A stretch of DNA of 8,008 bases from Desulfobacteraceae bacterium (GTDB lineage Bacteria > Desulfobacterota > Desulfobacteria > Desulfobacterales > Desulfosalsimonadaceae), in the NCBI GenBank assembly GCA_021162325.1, contig JAGGYV010000231.1, forward strand, positions 1-8,008, read 5' to 3'. Shown in pieces: positions 1 through 7,401 of this stretch. Position numbers and translations under genes: made by a program. The notes under the pieces were generated by a model. That model worked only from the letters and a program-made list of their open reading frames with translations. It was not told the DNA's origin and searched no databases. The first letter of the stretch is position 1. Each line of letters opens with the position of its first letter.

Positions 1-837
1 ATTGATGTGCATACCCATATATTTTCAGAAGATGTTTGCAAGCATCGAGAAAGTTATTTTAAAGGCGAAGAACCGTTTCAACTGTTATATGATTCCCCGA
101 AATCCAGGCTGATCACAGCAGAAGACCTGGTTCGTTCCATGGATGACAGCGGGGTGGATAAATCGGTGACTTTCGGGTTCCCCTGGAAAAATGATAACTA
201 TTTTCAGAAAAATAATGACGATATTCTGGAATCGGTCAACAAATATCCGGACCGATTAATCGGCTTGTGCTGTGTGGATATGTACAGTACAGGTGCGGCA
301 AAGGAGGTTGAACGATGCCTGGATGCCGGACTTTCCGGTGTCGGTGAACTGGCATTTTATCAGTCTGGAATTGAGCCTGAGGCGCTTAAATTGCTGGAAC
401 CGGTCATGGCATTGTGCCGGGAAAAAGAGGTGCCGATTATGATCCACACCAATGAACCGGTGGGCCACCCGTATCCGGGAAAAACACCCAACACCCTGGC
501 CCAAATTTATAATTTGGCAAAAACATTTCCGGATAATAAGATTATTCTGGCCCATTGGGGGGGCGGTATTTTTTTTTATACCCTGCTGAAAAAGGAAGTC
601 AAAGAAACACTGAAAAATATTTATTATGATACGGCTGCATCCCCATTTTTGTATACATCGGATATCTATCGGGCGGCAATCAACATGGCCGGGCTGGATA
701 AAATTTTGCTGGGGACGGATTATCCGTTGCTGCCGCCGTCGCGGTATTTCAGTGAACTGGAATCTGCCGGTATGTCTTCTCCGGAAAAAGAGCAAATCTG
801 CGGTTTAAATGCAGCCCGGCTGTTTGGCGTTATTTAG
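1..837 (+). CDS. Amidohydrolase-2 family metal-dependent hydrolase (5'-truncated by window edge)
   Basis: Probable TIM-barrel metal-dependent hydrolase or decarboxylase-type amidohydrolase (amidohydrolase_2 family); the substrate cannot be told. The open frame runs off the left edge, reading I-D-V-H-T-H-I-F, so the GTG at position 7 is an internal Val codon and the true start is upstream. Counting from that Val as residue 1, the visible metal and catalytic signature is His2 and His4 (HTH strand-1 motif), Glu114 in GVGELAFY, His147 in IMIHTNEP, His183 in ILAHWGGG and Asp238 in LLGTDYPL. The C-terminal NAARLFGVI is the usual ending of the family. No signal peptide can be judged without the start, but the protein is probably cytoplasmic. 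It converges on the cyclase gene and their coding ends overlap by 8 bp, leaving no room for a terminator between them. The family call is firm; the specific reaction is unknown. Confidence 0.9.
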   Translation: MDVHTHIFSEDVCKHRESYFKGEEPFQLLYDSPKSRLITAEDLVRSMDDSGVDKSVTFGFPWKNDNYFQKNNDDILESVNKYPDRLIGLCCVDMYSTGAAKEVERCLDAGLSGVGELAFYQSGIEPEALKLLEPVMALCREKEVPIMIHTNEPVGHPYPGKTPNTLAQIYNLAKTFPDNKIILAHWGGGIFFYTLLKKEVKETLKNIYYDTAASPFLYTSDIYRAAINMAGLDKILLGTDYPLLPPSRYFSELESAGMSSPEKEQICGLNAARLFGVI

Positions 838-3079
838 TCTGCATAATATACGCTCCGTTCCAGCAGGATTCTGGTGGAGTGGCTTTGTACTCCCGGCAAC
901 GGGCAATCATCATAAGACTGGGAGGATCATCCGGTGTTGTTTCCAGCGCCCGGTTAAAATATTCAATGGCCGGATCCCATCGGCGCTGGCGATATTCCGA
1001 AAGCCCTTTTTCATAGAAGGCGATGGTCTGCATCATTGTTTCACTGATTTTGTTTTTATAACCGATCAATTCATAAATTTTTACCGGGATGGCTTTTCCC
1101 ATCACATTGATGGCATCTAATTCCCGGGCAACAATACTTGTTTTTGCGCCGGCATAGGTGGTTTCACTGATCATGGAATATGTGCCGTAAACCTTATTCA
1201 CCCCTTCCAGGCGGGCGGCCGTGTTGACTGTGTCCCCCATCATCGTGTAATCCATACGGTTTTTAGACCCCATATTCCCCACAACAGCGGGGCCGCTGCA
1301 AAGCCCGATCCGCATGCGGATGGTTAGATCTTTTTCTTCTTCCCATTTTTTTCTAAGCACCAAAAGTCGTTCCTGCATGTCAATGCTTGCGAAACAGGCA
1401 ACTTCCGCATGATTTTTCAATGCATTGGGCGCGCCGAACATGGCAATGATGGCATCGCCTTCGTATTTGTCCACCATGCCGTTGTTTTCAAGGATGATAT
1501 CCGACATCTCGGTTAAAAATTCATTGAGCAGTTCCACCAGTTCGTGGGGAGAAAGCTTTTCGGAAATACTGGTGAAACCGGCCACATCAGAAAAAAAAGC
1601 GGTAATTTGGCGTTCTTCGCCGCCTAAAACGAGTTTTTCAGGCGATTCAATCAATTGATTCACGACGGTCGGCGACAGGTACGTTGAAAACGCATTTTTG
1701 ATAAACCGTTTTTTCCCTTCTTCCACAAAATACCGATAAGCGGAAATACAGATATAAATTAAAAGGATTGTGATAACCGGATAGACGATATTGAAGACAA
1801 GCCCGTTTGCAGTAAATAAATATAAGCAAAAAAGGACATATCCGACCAACAGTCCCGCCGCGCTGAGCGCACCGGGAATGGCTTTAATTTTTGGAAGCAG
1901 CCACCCTAAAAAACCCCCTAAAATTATCATGGAAATGATATTATAGACCTGAACCAGCGCCGGCTGGTATAAAAAATCCCGGGACAGGATACTGTCAATC
2001 AGATTCGCATTGATTTCAACACCAGGAAAATTTGTATCAAATGGCGTCACTCTTAGATCATAGACCCCGATGGCTGTCACGCCGACAATTACCAGTTTGT
2101 CTTTCAACTGCCGGGGATCTACGCGGTCATTTAAAATATCCGTTACAGATATATGGGGAAATTTTTTGGCCGCCCCGCGATAATTAACCATGATACGACC
2201 CAGCTCATCCGTAGGGATCTGCAGGTCTCCGATCTGAAACCTGTCAATGCCCATCTCTCCCACAAAAATTCCCAAAGGGCGGCGGGTGTAAGCGGCCAGC
2301 GCCTTTAATGATAGGTGGGCATATAGTACGTCCCTGAATTTAAAAACACCGGGAACCCACCGGATCACGCCATCCTTATCGGACATCATATTAAAATAAC
2401 CGCTATAAGGAGTTGATTCGGCAATTACGGGGATATTTGATTCCGGGGCAAATACTTCTAGAAACGGGGCATCTGTAAATGCTTTTTCAGAAGCGTATTG
2501 AATAGTTTGATAGGTGGCGCTGAGGATATTTTTTACCTGGGCGGCAATTATGTCTTCGTCCATATGGACTGCTTCTTCGGGTTTGATGTGGAAAAAATTA
2601 CCAAGTACGACTTTTGCATTTGAGTTTGAGATTGCCTCTGCCAGCAGCCGGTCATTGTCCGATTGTAAGATTAACTGGTCCAGATAGTTATTGAAAGCCG
2701 GGTGTTTAATATTTAACCGGTCAGCTCTCAGGCTCACATCCTGTAATATGGAGATCTCTTTATTGTCCGCTTCGCTGAATACGATATCAAATGCAATGAC
2801 CCGTGCACCAGCATCTGACAGCCGGGTGACAAGGTCTGCAATTTTTTTTCGGGGCCATATCCATTTTCCTTCGGTTTTCAGGCTTTTTTCATCGATCACG
2901 GCCAGTACCACGGAAGATTTGGGCGATTTTTCACCCCTGGCCATGAATCGTAAATCAATGGTTTTAAGTTCAATGATATCTAAAAAAGGGAAAATTGCCT
3001 TGCTGCTGCTGGCATAAATACCCGCGCAAAGGATTAAAAGGGTAATAATCAATGAAGGAGATTTTAATTTTTTGAACAT
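830..3079 (-). CDS. CHASE2-domain class III adenylate cyclase
   Basis: A 749-residue membrane-bound cyclase, very likely making cAMP from ATP in response to an extracytoplasmic signal. Domain order: N-terminal membrane anchor (about 8-26); extracytoplasmic CHASE2 sensor (about 27-370, with VIDEKSL, W-I-W-P-R and AFDIVF motifs); three membrane helices (about 376-395, 402-423, 427-447); a linker with the YLSPTVV motif; then the cyclase catalytic domain (about 488-670). Catalytic residues are visible: metal-binding Asp498 (FFSDVAGFT) and Asp542 (KYEGD), purine-selecting Lys538 and Thr612 (YTMMGDTVN), and transition-state Asn619 and Arg623 (VNTAARLE). A Lys/Thr pair fits class IIIb adenylate cyclases rather than guanylate cyclases. 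A TPR-like helical pair (about 686-730) and a W-N-G-A-Y-I-M tail end the protein, as in many bacterial cyclases of this type. ATG 3079 has an AGGAG (3089-3093) 9 bases upstream and sits 15 bp behind the ATPase stop. Confidence 0.93.
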   Translation of the reverse strand: MFKKLKSPSLIITLLILCAGIYASSSKAIFPFLDIIELKTIDLRFMARGEKSPKSSVVLAVIDEKSLKTEGKWIWPRKKIADLVTRLSDAGARVIAFDIVFSEADNKEISILQDVSLRADRLNIKHPAFNNYLDQLILQSDNDRLLAEAISNSNAKVVLGNFFHIKPEEAVHMDEDIIAAQVKNILSATYQTIQYASEKAFTDAPFLEVFAPESNIPVIAESTPYSGYFNMMSDKDGVIRWVPGVFKFRDVLYAHLSLKALAAYTRRPLGIFVGEMGIDRFQIGDLQIPTDELGRIMVNYRGAAKKFPHISVTDILNDRVDPRQLKDKLVIVGVTAIGVYDLRVTPFDTNFPGVEINANLIDSILSRDFLYQPALVQVYNIISMIILGGFLGWLLPKIKAIPGALSAAGLLVGYVLFCLYLFTANGLVFNIVYPVITILLIYICISAYRYFVEEGKKRFIKNAFSTYLSPTVVNQLIESPEKLVLGGEERQITAFFSDVAGFTSISEKLSPHELVELLNEFLTEMSDIILENNGMVDKYEGDAIIAMFGAPNALKNHAEVACFASIDMQERLLVLRKKWEEEKDLTIRMRIGLCSGPAVVGNMGSKNRMDYTMMGDTVNTAARLEGVNKVYGTYSMISETTYAGAKTSIVARELDAINVMGKAIPVKIYELIGYKNKISETMMQTIAFYEKGLSEYRQRRWDPAIEYFNRALETTPDDPPSLMMIARCREYKATPPESCWNGAYIMQTK

Positions 3080-3094
3080 ATTCCCACACTCCTG

Positions 3095-4258
3095 TCACGA
3101 ATTAAATATTTTGTCGATATCCCGCCACCCTGTAAGCTGAAATCCTTCACGGTCATAGCTGTCACTCCCGCCATAAAGGACGATTGAGCGCCTGACGTCA
3201 TTTGATAATTTTGAAAAGAATCGAAGACCTTTAAAAAAATCAGCCGCCGCAGTCTGGCCGGACTTAATTTCAATAGCATCAATAGTTTGCCCATAATCAC
3301 AAATCAGATCTACCTCGTTTCCAGTGTTATCCCTGAAAAAGTAGAGGTTGTCGGTCTGCCCCATGTTGAACCGGTATTTTAGCATTTCCGCAACCACAAA
3401 GTTTTCAAAAAGATGGCCTTTAACCGGATGTGTTTTTATTTGATTTGCATTGCCGATGTCGAGCAGAAACGCAGCAAGCCCGGTATCTAAAAAATAAATC
3501 TTGGGCGACTTGATAAGCCGTTTATTAAAGTTTTTATAAAAGGGACGCAGTAACTTGATTATGTAGCTGGCCTCAAGCACTGAAATCCAGCTTTTAATGG
3601 TACTGTGGTTCACGCCGCAGTCATTGCCCAGGCTGGAAAGATTCAGGATTTGTCCTGTTCTTCCGGCACAAAGTTTTAGAAATATTTCAAATTTAGATAA
3701 ATCTTTTATGTTTATAAGTGCCCGAAGGTCACGCTCAACATAGGTGTTTATATAAAATAGCATAGCGTCAGTCGGGTTGAGTTTTTTATCAAAAATCCTC
3801 GGATAAAAACCCGTGTAAAGCATCTGGTCCATACTCACATCGTTTATTGACGGACCATATGCTTCGGCAAGTGTAAAGGGAAGCAGACGGACGAGGGCTG
3901 TTCTTCCTGCCAGGGACTGGGAAATATTTTGCAGCAAATCAAACTGCTGACTTCCGGTGAGTATAAAAAATCCTGTCTTCCGGTTCTCATCCACAATTGT
4001 CTGGATGTATGACAAAAGATCCGGAACCCGCTGGATTTCATCTATCACGGCACCTTCAGGAAAACGGTTTAAAAATCCTCTGGGGTCATTCTGGGCAAAC
4101 TGGCGTTCATCCAGATCTTCAAGGGAGACATAGGCTTTTTCATTAAAAAGCATTTTGCACAGGGTCGTCTTGCCGGATTGCCTGGGGCCGGTAATCGTGA
4201 CTACAGGATATTGGTCGGCAAGTTGAAGTGTTTTCGTGGAAATCGCTCTATGTATCAT
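3095..4258 (-). CDS. AAA_14 / DUF4143 family ATPase
   Basis: A 387-residue P-loop ATPase of the AAA_14 plus DUF4143 type, a very common but functionally undefined bacterial and archaeal family that often behaves as a mobile accessory gene. Visible motifs: Walker A GPRQSGKT (24-31), Walker B VIDEIQ (71-76), and a sensor-like LTGSQQ (100-105). A winged-helix-like region follows (about 200-235), then the DUF4143 part with GHLFENFVVAEM (281-292). The NEVD...EIKSG stretch (Glu315, Asp317, Glu330, Lys332) resembles a PD-(D/E)XK nuclease core, though nuclease activity has not been shown for the family as far as I know. Length is normal and the frame is intact. ATG 4258 is preceded by GAGGAA at a 9-base spacing. 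The stop lies 15 bp before the cyclase start, so the two are probably co-transcribed, but a functional link is not established. Confidence 0.92.
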   Translation of the reverse strand: MIHRAISTKTLQLADQYPVVTITGPRQSGKTTLCKMLFNEKAYVSLEDLDERQFAQNDPRGFLNRFPEGAVIDEIQRVPDLLSYIQTIVDENRKTGFFILTGSQQFDLLQNISQSLAGRTALVRLLPFTLAEAYGPSINDVSMDQMLYTGFYPRIFDKKLNPTDAMLFYINTYVERDLRALINIKDLSKFEIFLKLCAGRTGQILNLSSLGNDCGVNHSTIKSWISVLEASYIIKLLRPFYKNFNKRLIKSPKIYFLDTGLAAFLLDIGNANQIKTHPVKGHLFENFVVAEMLKYRFNMGQTDNLYFFRDNTGNEVDLICDYGQTIDAIEIKSGQTAAADFFKGLRFFSKLSNDVRRSIVLYGGSDSYDREGFQLTGWRDIDKIFNS

Positions 4259-4342
4259 GAAAATTTATTCCTCAGCTTGGGAAGATAATCGGGTTATGCT
4301 TGTTATGATTTAGTGTCTTATAGGCGGGAATGAAATGCAAGC

Positions 4343-4389
4343 TATTTCTTTACAAATTAACAATTGAACTATCAATCTGTAAAGAAATA
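4343..4389. repeat. 12-bp perfect inverted repeat, 23-base loop
   Basis: TATTTCTTTACA (4343-4354) is repeated as its exact reverse complement TGTAAAGAAATA (4378-4389). The 23-base AT-rich spacer contains CAATTG. The repeat lies 85-131 bases upstream of the ATPase start codon. It could be an operator-like site or an RNA hairpin in the leader of that gene. There is no adjacent T-tract on either strand to make it a standard terminator. Confidence 0.75.
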
Positions 4390-4390
4390 A

Positions 4391-4420
4391 ATGAAAGAGA
4401 AAGGAATGAAAGAGAAAGGA
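4391..4420. repeat. Tandem 15-bp repeat, two perfect copies
   Basis: The unit ATGAAAGAGAAAGGA occurs at 4391-4405 and again at 4406-4420 without change, directly after the 12-bp inverted repeat. It is purine-rich and sits in non-coding DNA. It looks like a slippage-type duplication; no function is evident. Confidence 0.85.
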
Positions 4421-4458
4421 AGCTGGATGGCGGTTGAGATATGTGAAGAAAGAAAGTT

Positions 4459-4475
4459 GATGGCTTCGTAAAAAA
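4459..4475 (+). repeat. Solitary end of the dispersed repeat found upstream of minC
   Basis: GATGGCTTCGTAAAAAA at 4459-4475 matches, in opposite orientation, the outer end of the palindromic element at 7402-7557 (its reverse complement is at 7541-7557, 17 of 17 bases). Beyond the A-run the match stops, and I find no second end in the neighbouring spacer. It is therefore best read as a remnant or solo terminus of the same repeat family. Confidence 0.7.
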
Positions 4476-4477
4476 GA

Positions 4478-4497
4478 GGGCTTAGAAAAATAAACCC
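4478..4497 (-). terminator. Candidate intrinsic terminator facing the minus strand
   Basis: Read on the minus strand, GGGTTTA, a 6-base loop and TAAGCCC form a 7-bp stem with one G-U pair, followed at once by TCTTTTTTAC. This is a reasonable Rho-independent shape. It would stop minus-strand transcripts before they enter the ATPase leader. The only minus-strand unit upstream of it is minCDE, on the far side of the plus-strand HD gene. Confidence 0.5.
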
Positions 4498-4655
4498 GCT
4501 GATAGCACCGCCAAACTATCTGGTTTTAATTTTTTTGGGAGGGGAGGCATTTTTTTTAGAATGGAATCTATTGAACATTTTGAGTGTATATGTGAGAGGG
4601 TATATATTGATTTGCCTGATGGAATCAGCTAATATTCGGTTTACTTAAAAAAATT

Positions 4656-4677
4656 CGGACCTGCACAGGGGGGTCGG
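4656..4677 (-). terminator. Weak candidate terminator facing the minus strand
   Basis: On the minus strand CCGACC and GGTCCG can pair (5 of 6 positions, one C-C mismatch) around a 10-base loop. A run of seven T follows a two-base AA gap (plus-strand A-run 4647-4653). It lies in the HD gene leader on the opposite strand. It is weaker than the hairpin at 4478-4497 and could be chance. Confidence 0.3.
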
Positions 4678-4723
4678 TTTTGTTCCGGCTGATTGAGTTG
4701 TTATGAATTTTTAATAGCTGAGG

Positions 4724-5524
4724 GTGAAAATTTCTAAATTGACGAAAATACCAATGAAAACGATTTATGAGAAAATACGGTGTCATGCAATTGAAACGGC
4801 ATCCCTATATCCGGTGGTGGATTTTTACCGGGACTATTCGGAACAAGTCGAATTCTCCTTACAGTTTTTCTCCACAGATCCGGTAGTTTGCGAATTATAC
4901 GATTATGTTTCTGAAAACATAGAAGATGATTTTGGCCATGGACTGGATCATGTCCGGAAAGTGGCCCATGATGCCGGCACTTTGGCAATCATAGAAGGGC
5001 AGCGATTGGACGGGGCTGATTCTGCCAGCGATGGCGTAATAAATCATCGGGTGCGCATGGCGCAATGTGCCGGCCTTTTGCATGATATCAAGCGAAAACA
5101 TAAAAATCATGCAAAAGAAGGGGCGATTTTTTCTGAAAAAGTGCTTGAGCAGTATCTTTTTGCCGAAGCGGACGTTGCAGATATTTGTCTGGCAATTGAA
5201 AATCATGAGGCGTTTGGGGCTGTCAGGGTGTGCAGAACACCTGCGGGTAAGTTGCTTTCGGACTGCCTCTATGATGCGGATAAATTCCGATGGGGACCGG
5301 AGAATTTCACCCATACGATATGGGCAATGGTGTCATATGCCAATATCCCCATTAAAAAATTTGTGGATTTGTACCCGAAGGGAATCTCTTTTCTTGAAAA
5401 AATCAAGGATACGTTCCGTACTCCGACAGGACGGAAGTACGGACCGCAATTTATTGATCTCGGACTTTGTATCGGCGATGATCTCTATCAATATATTCAA
5501 ACCGAATTTTCCGAGTATTTATAG
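4724..5524 (+). CDS. HD-domain protein, putative metal-dependent phosphohydrolase
   Basis: A 266-residue protein with an HD-superfamily metal site, so probably a phosphohydrolase acting on a nucleotide or other phosphoester. The substrate is unknown. Numbering from the GTG at 4724, the site is His76 (GLDHVRKV), His120-Asp121 (LLHDIKRKHKNH), His161 (AIENHEAF) and Asp186 (DADK), with His126 and His129 nearby as in several HD hydrolases. The protein has no membrane segment and no second recognised domain; the C-terminal 70 residues are unassigned. The start is uncertain: GTG 4724 abuts the only purine-rich ribosome-site candidate (GAGGGTG, 4720-4726), TTG 4739 would use that site at a long spacing, and ATG 4754 has no clear site but gives a natural beginning (MKTIYEKI). 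The gene converges on minE with a 6-bp gap and no hairpin between them. Confidence 0.85.
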   Translation: MKISKLTKIPMKTIYEKIRCHAIETASLYPVVDFYRDYSEQVEFSLQFFSTDPVVCELYDYVSENIEDDFGHGLDHVRKVAHDAGTLAIIEGQRLDGADSASDGVINHRVRMAQCAGLLHDIKRKHKNHAKEGAIFSEKVLEQYLFAEADVADICLAIENHEAFGAVRVCRTPAGKLLSDCLYDADKFRWGPENFTHTIWAMVSYANIPIKKFVDLYPKGISFLEKIKDTFRTPTGRKYGPQFIDLGLCIGDDLYQYIQTEFSEYL

Positions 5525-5530
5525 CTTCTT

Positions 5531-5815
5531 TTAAGCCATCGGAATTCCTTGCTGCCTGTGGGCCGCAATAATGGGGGTATTGAAAATCAGAGCGGAGCTT
5601 TCTTCTGACCGTTTAATATCGATTTGAATCGATTCTTTATCAATTTCAAAATATTTCGAAATCACTTCTACCAGATCCCTCTGAAGGTTGCCTAAGGTAT
5701 CTGTTTTGATTTCCAGTTTATCTGTCAGCAATGCAAATTTAAGCCGTTGTTTGGCAATATCTTTACTGCCATCACCTTTATTCATTAATTTTTTCAGCAG
5801 TGTATTGAATTTCAT
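5531..5815 (-). CDS. minE: Cell division topological specificity factor MinE
   Basis: A 94-residue MinE, the factor that binds MinD, stimulates its ATP hydrolysis and drives MinCD off the membrane near midcell. Residues 1-12 (MKFNTLLKKLMN) are the amphipathic membrane-contact helix. AKQRLKFALLTDK (21-33) is the MinD-contact segment, corresponding to the AKERLQ region of the E. coli protein. Residues 34-88 form the dimerisation/topological-specificity domain (ISKYFEID, IQIDIKR). Length is normal for the family. ATG 5815 is preceded by AAGGAT that overlaps the minD stop codon, and the gap to minD is 9 bp, so translation is probably coupled. It is the last gene of the min operon and lies 6 bp from the convergent HD gene. 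Confidence 0.97.
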   Translation of the reverse strand: MKFNTLLKKLMNKGDGSKDIAKQRLKFALLTDKLEIKTDTLGNLQRDLVEVISKYFEIDKESIQIDIKRSEESSALIFNTPIIAAHRQQGIPMA

Positions 5816-5824
5816 TGGGGATCC

Positions 5825-6625
5825 TTAATTTTTTCGGCTGAATTTTGAACCAAGTTTTTTCCAGAAGGGTTTTTTAATCATAGGGTTTTCAATGGGCAGG
5901 TCCGGACGACCGTTAAGCCGCATGGCAATTCGCTGGAGAGCCTTTCCGGCTTTGGAATCTTCTCTCAGAATCAGCGGTGTTCCGGTATTGGTAGCGACAA
6001 CGACCAGGTCATCCATTTCAATGAGTCCGATCAAGTCAATGGCAAGAACCTCCACAACATCTTCATGGCTCAGCATATCACCGTTTTCGACCATTTTGGG
6101 AATAATCCGGTTGACAATCAGTTTGGGAGTGATGGACTGAGCATACAGCAGGCCGATAATTCTATCCGCATCCCTGACAGCAGAAACCTCCGGTGTGCAG
6201 ACCACGACTGCTTCATCAGCGGCCGCAATGGAATTTTTAAATCCCTGTTCAATGCCAGCCGGACAGTCTAAAAGGGTAACATCAAATTCTTTTCGGAGCT
6301 TGTTGGTCAGCCAGATCATGTTTTCCGGTTTGATGGCATTTTTATCATCACTCTGGGATGCGGGAATAAGATAAAGATTGTCGATTCGCCGGTCCTTGAT
6401 GGCCGCTTGTTTGATTTTGCAGTTGCCTTTGATAATATCGACAATATTAAAGACAATTCGGTTTTCAAGACCCATGACCACATCCAGGTTCCTGAGACCG
6501 ATATCCATGTCAACAATTGCGACTCGCTTTCCCTGCATTGCGAGTGCCGCCCCAAGAGAAGCGGTTATGGTCGTTTTACCGACGCCCCCTTTTCCTGAAG
6601 TTACCACTATGACTTTTCCGTCCAC
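5825..6625 (-). CDS. minD: Septum site-determining ATPase MinD
   Basis: A 266-residue deviant-Walker ATPase that dimerises on the membrane when bound to ATP and recruits MinC. Motifs: deviant Walker A SGKGGVGKT (10-18, signature Lys12 and Lys17), switch I DMDIGLRN with Asp39 and Asp41, and Walker B/switch II LLDCPAGIEQG (118-128). The last 16 residues, KKPFWKKLGSKFSRKN, form the basic amphipathic membrane-targeting helix. The FLxRLF motif typical of the E. coli protein is replaced by FWKKL. The start is GTG at 6625, supported by a strong ribosome site (see 6631-6637) and by alignment of MDGKVIVVTSGKGG with other MinD starts. It lies 57 bp after minC and 9 bp before minE. Confidence 0.98.
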   Translation of the reverse strand: MDGKVIVVTSGKGGVGKTTITASLGAALAMQGKRVAIVDMDIGLRNLDVVMGLENRIVFNIVDIIKGNCKIKQAAIKDRRIDNLYLIPASQSDDKNAIKPENMIWLTNKLRKEFDVTLLDCPAGIEQGFKNSIAAADEAVVVCTPEVSAVRDADRIIGLLYAQSITPKLIVNRIIPKMVENGDMLSHEDVVEVLAIDLIGLIEMDDLVVVATNTGTPLILREDSKAGKALQRIAMRLNGRPDLPIENPMIKKPFWKKLGSKFSRKN

Positions 6626-6630
6626 ACTTC

Positions 6631-6637
6631 ACCTCTT
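6631..6637 (-). promoter_or_regulatory. minD ribosome binding site fixing a GTG start
   Basis: AAGAGGT on the minus strand lies 5 bases before the GTG at 6625. It is the best Shine-Dalgarno match in the operon and supports GTG as the minD start; no ATG is available at this position. Confidence 0.8.
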
Positions 6638-6682
6638 AGGCTCAAAAATTATTGTTTAATAAACTAACCAAAGATTTAATTA

Positions 6683-7378
6683 TTACCGGACCTCCGGCCA
6701 GGCTAACCGCCTGAACGGATTCCCTTTTTTATAATCATCAACAATGATAGCGCTATTTTCGACTGATGCAAATTCCGTCCGGTCGGCTGGAGAATCGGCC
6801 ATTCCGGCGGCAACAAATCCGCCGATCTGAATCTGGGTGGGTTTGAACTCCAGTGCCATAATAATGGCCTCTTCATTGTCCGGCTGGCCGGCCGATGCCT
6901 TTCCCTGAAGACATCCCAGAATAATGATATCCCCGCCGGCACTAACTTCGGCACCAGGGTTTAAATCACCTAAAATAATGAGATGCTTCTTTGCCTGAAT
7001 CTTCTGGCCGGACCGAACACGCCCGGCAATCAATAAAGCATCGTTTCTATAATGGTGCCAGGCATTACCCATATCCTGCTGCCGGATTTTGTTTTTATTC
7101 ACCGAGTGTTTCGGAGGAGTCGGTTTGGTGACATGACCCACCTGAAATTCGGCTTTTAAATAGCTGCCCAGCTCTTCAATTAAGCGGTCATTATTTTCCT
7201 GATCATCCGTGCCCGTATCAATAATAATCCTGGCATTAATCGCCAGGTGTTTGAGACGTTCAAAAGGCTTGATTAATTCTTTTTTTAATTGCTCAATTGG
7301 CAGGGACGGGTTCACGGCAACCCACAGACTGTCGCCAACGCCTTTTAATTTGACCGGTGGATCCTCATTATGATTCAT
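6683..7378 (-). CDS. minC: Septum site-determining protein MinC
   Basis: A 231-residue FtsZ-assembly inhibitor, recruited to the membrane by MinD. The N-terminal domain (about 8-85, VKLKGVGDSLWVAV...) is the FtsZ-antagonising part. A charged linker follows (86-112). The C-terminal beta-helix domain (113-216) carries the family signature RSGQ (122-125), ILGDLNPGAEV (135-145) and GGDIIILGCLQGKASAG (148-164), used for dimerisation and MinD binding. A short tail (KKGNPFRRLAWPEVR) extends past the usual end. ATG 7378 has no good Shine-Dalgarno sequence, the bases upstream being AAATCGACAAA, unlike minD and minE. It is the first gene of minCDE, downstream of a palindromic repeat and a promoter listed separately. 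Confidence 0.96.
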   Translation of the reverse strand: MNHNEDPPVKLKGVGDSLWVAVNPSLPIEQLKKELIKPFERLKHLAINARIIIDTGTDDQENNDRLIEELGSYLKAEFQVGHVTKPTPPKHSVNKNKIRQQDMGNAWHHYRNDALLIAGRVRSGQKIQAKKHLIILGDLNPGAEVSAGGDIIILGCLQGKASAGQPDNEEAIIMALEFKPTQIQIGGFVAAGMADSPADRTEFASVENSAIIVDDYKKGNPFRRLAWPEVR

Positions 7379-7401
7379 TTTGTCGATTTAAGAAAATTTA
7401 A

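Larger units (their letters stand above)
4259..4723. other. Non-coding spacer between divergent ATPase and HD genes
   Basis: 465 bp between the ATPase start (minus strand) and the HD gene start (plus strand), so it should hold both promoters. I could not assign convincing -35/-10 pairs to either. It is AT-rich with purine-rich tracts on the plus strand, and contains the 12-bp inverted repeat, tandem 15-bp repeat, dispersed-repeat end and two terminator-like hairpins listed separately. No protein-coding gene is supported; the short reading frame starting in the tandem repeat appears to be chance. Confidence 0.7.

Noticed and set aside
809..1120. 103-codon plus-strand frame across the amidohydrolase end and cyclase tail
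   Set aside because: It lies opposite the well-supported cyclase C-terminus and has no family resemblance.
4260..4390. Promoter hexamers for the ATPase (for example TTGCAT and TATAAG on the minus strand)
   Set aside because: The spacing is 12 bases instead of about 17, and alternative pairs match only half of the -10 consensus.
4391..4471. Small plus-strand frame starting MKEKGMKEKG
   Set aside because: It is generated by the tandem 15-bp repeat, ends in the dispersed-repeat end and has no Shine-Dalgarno sequence.
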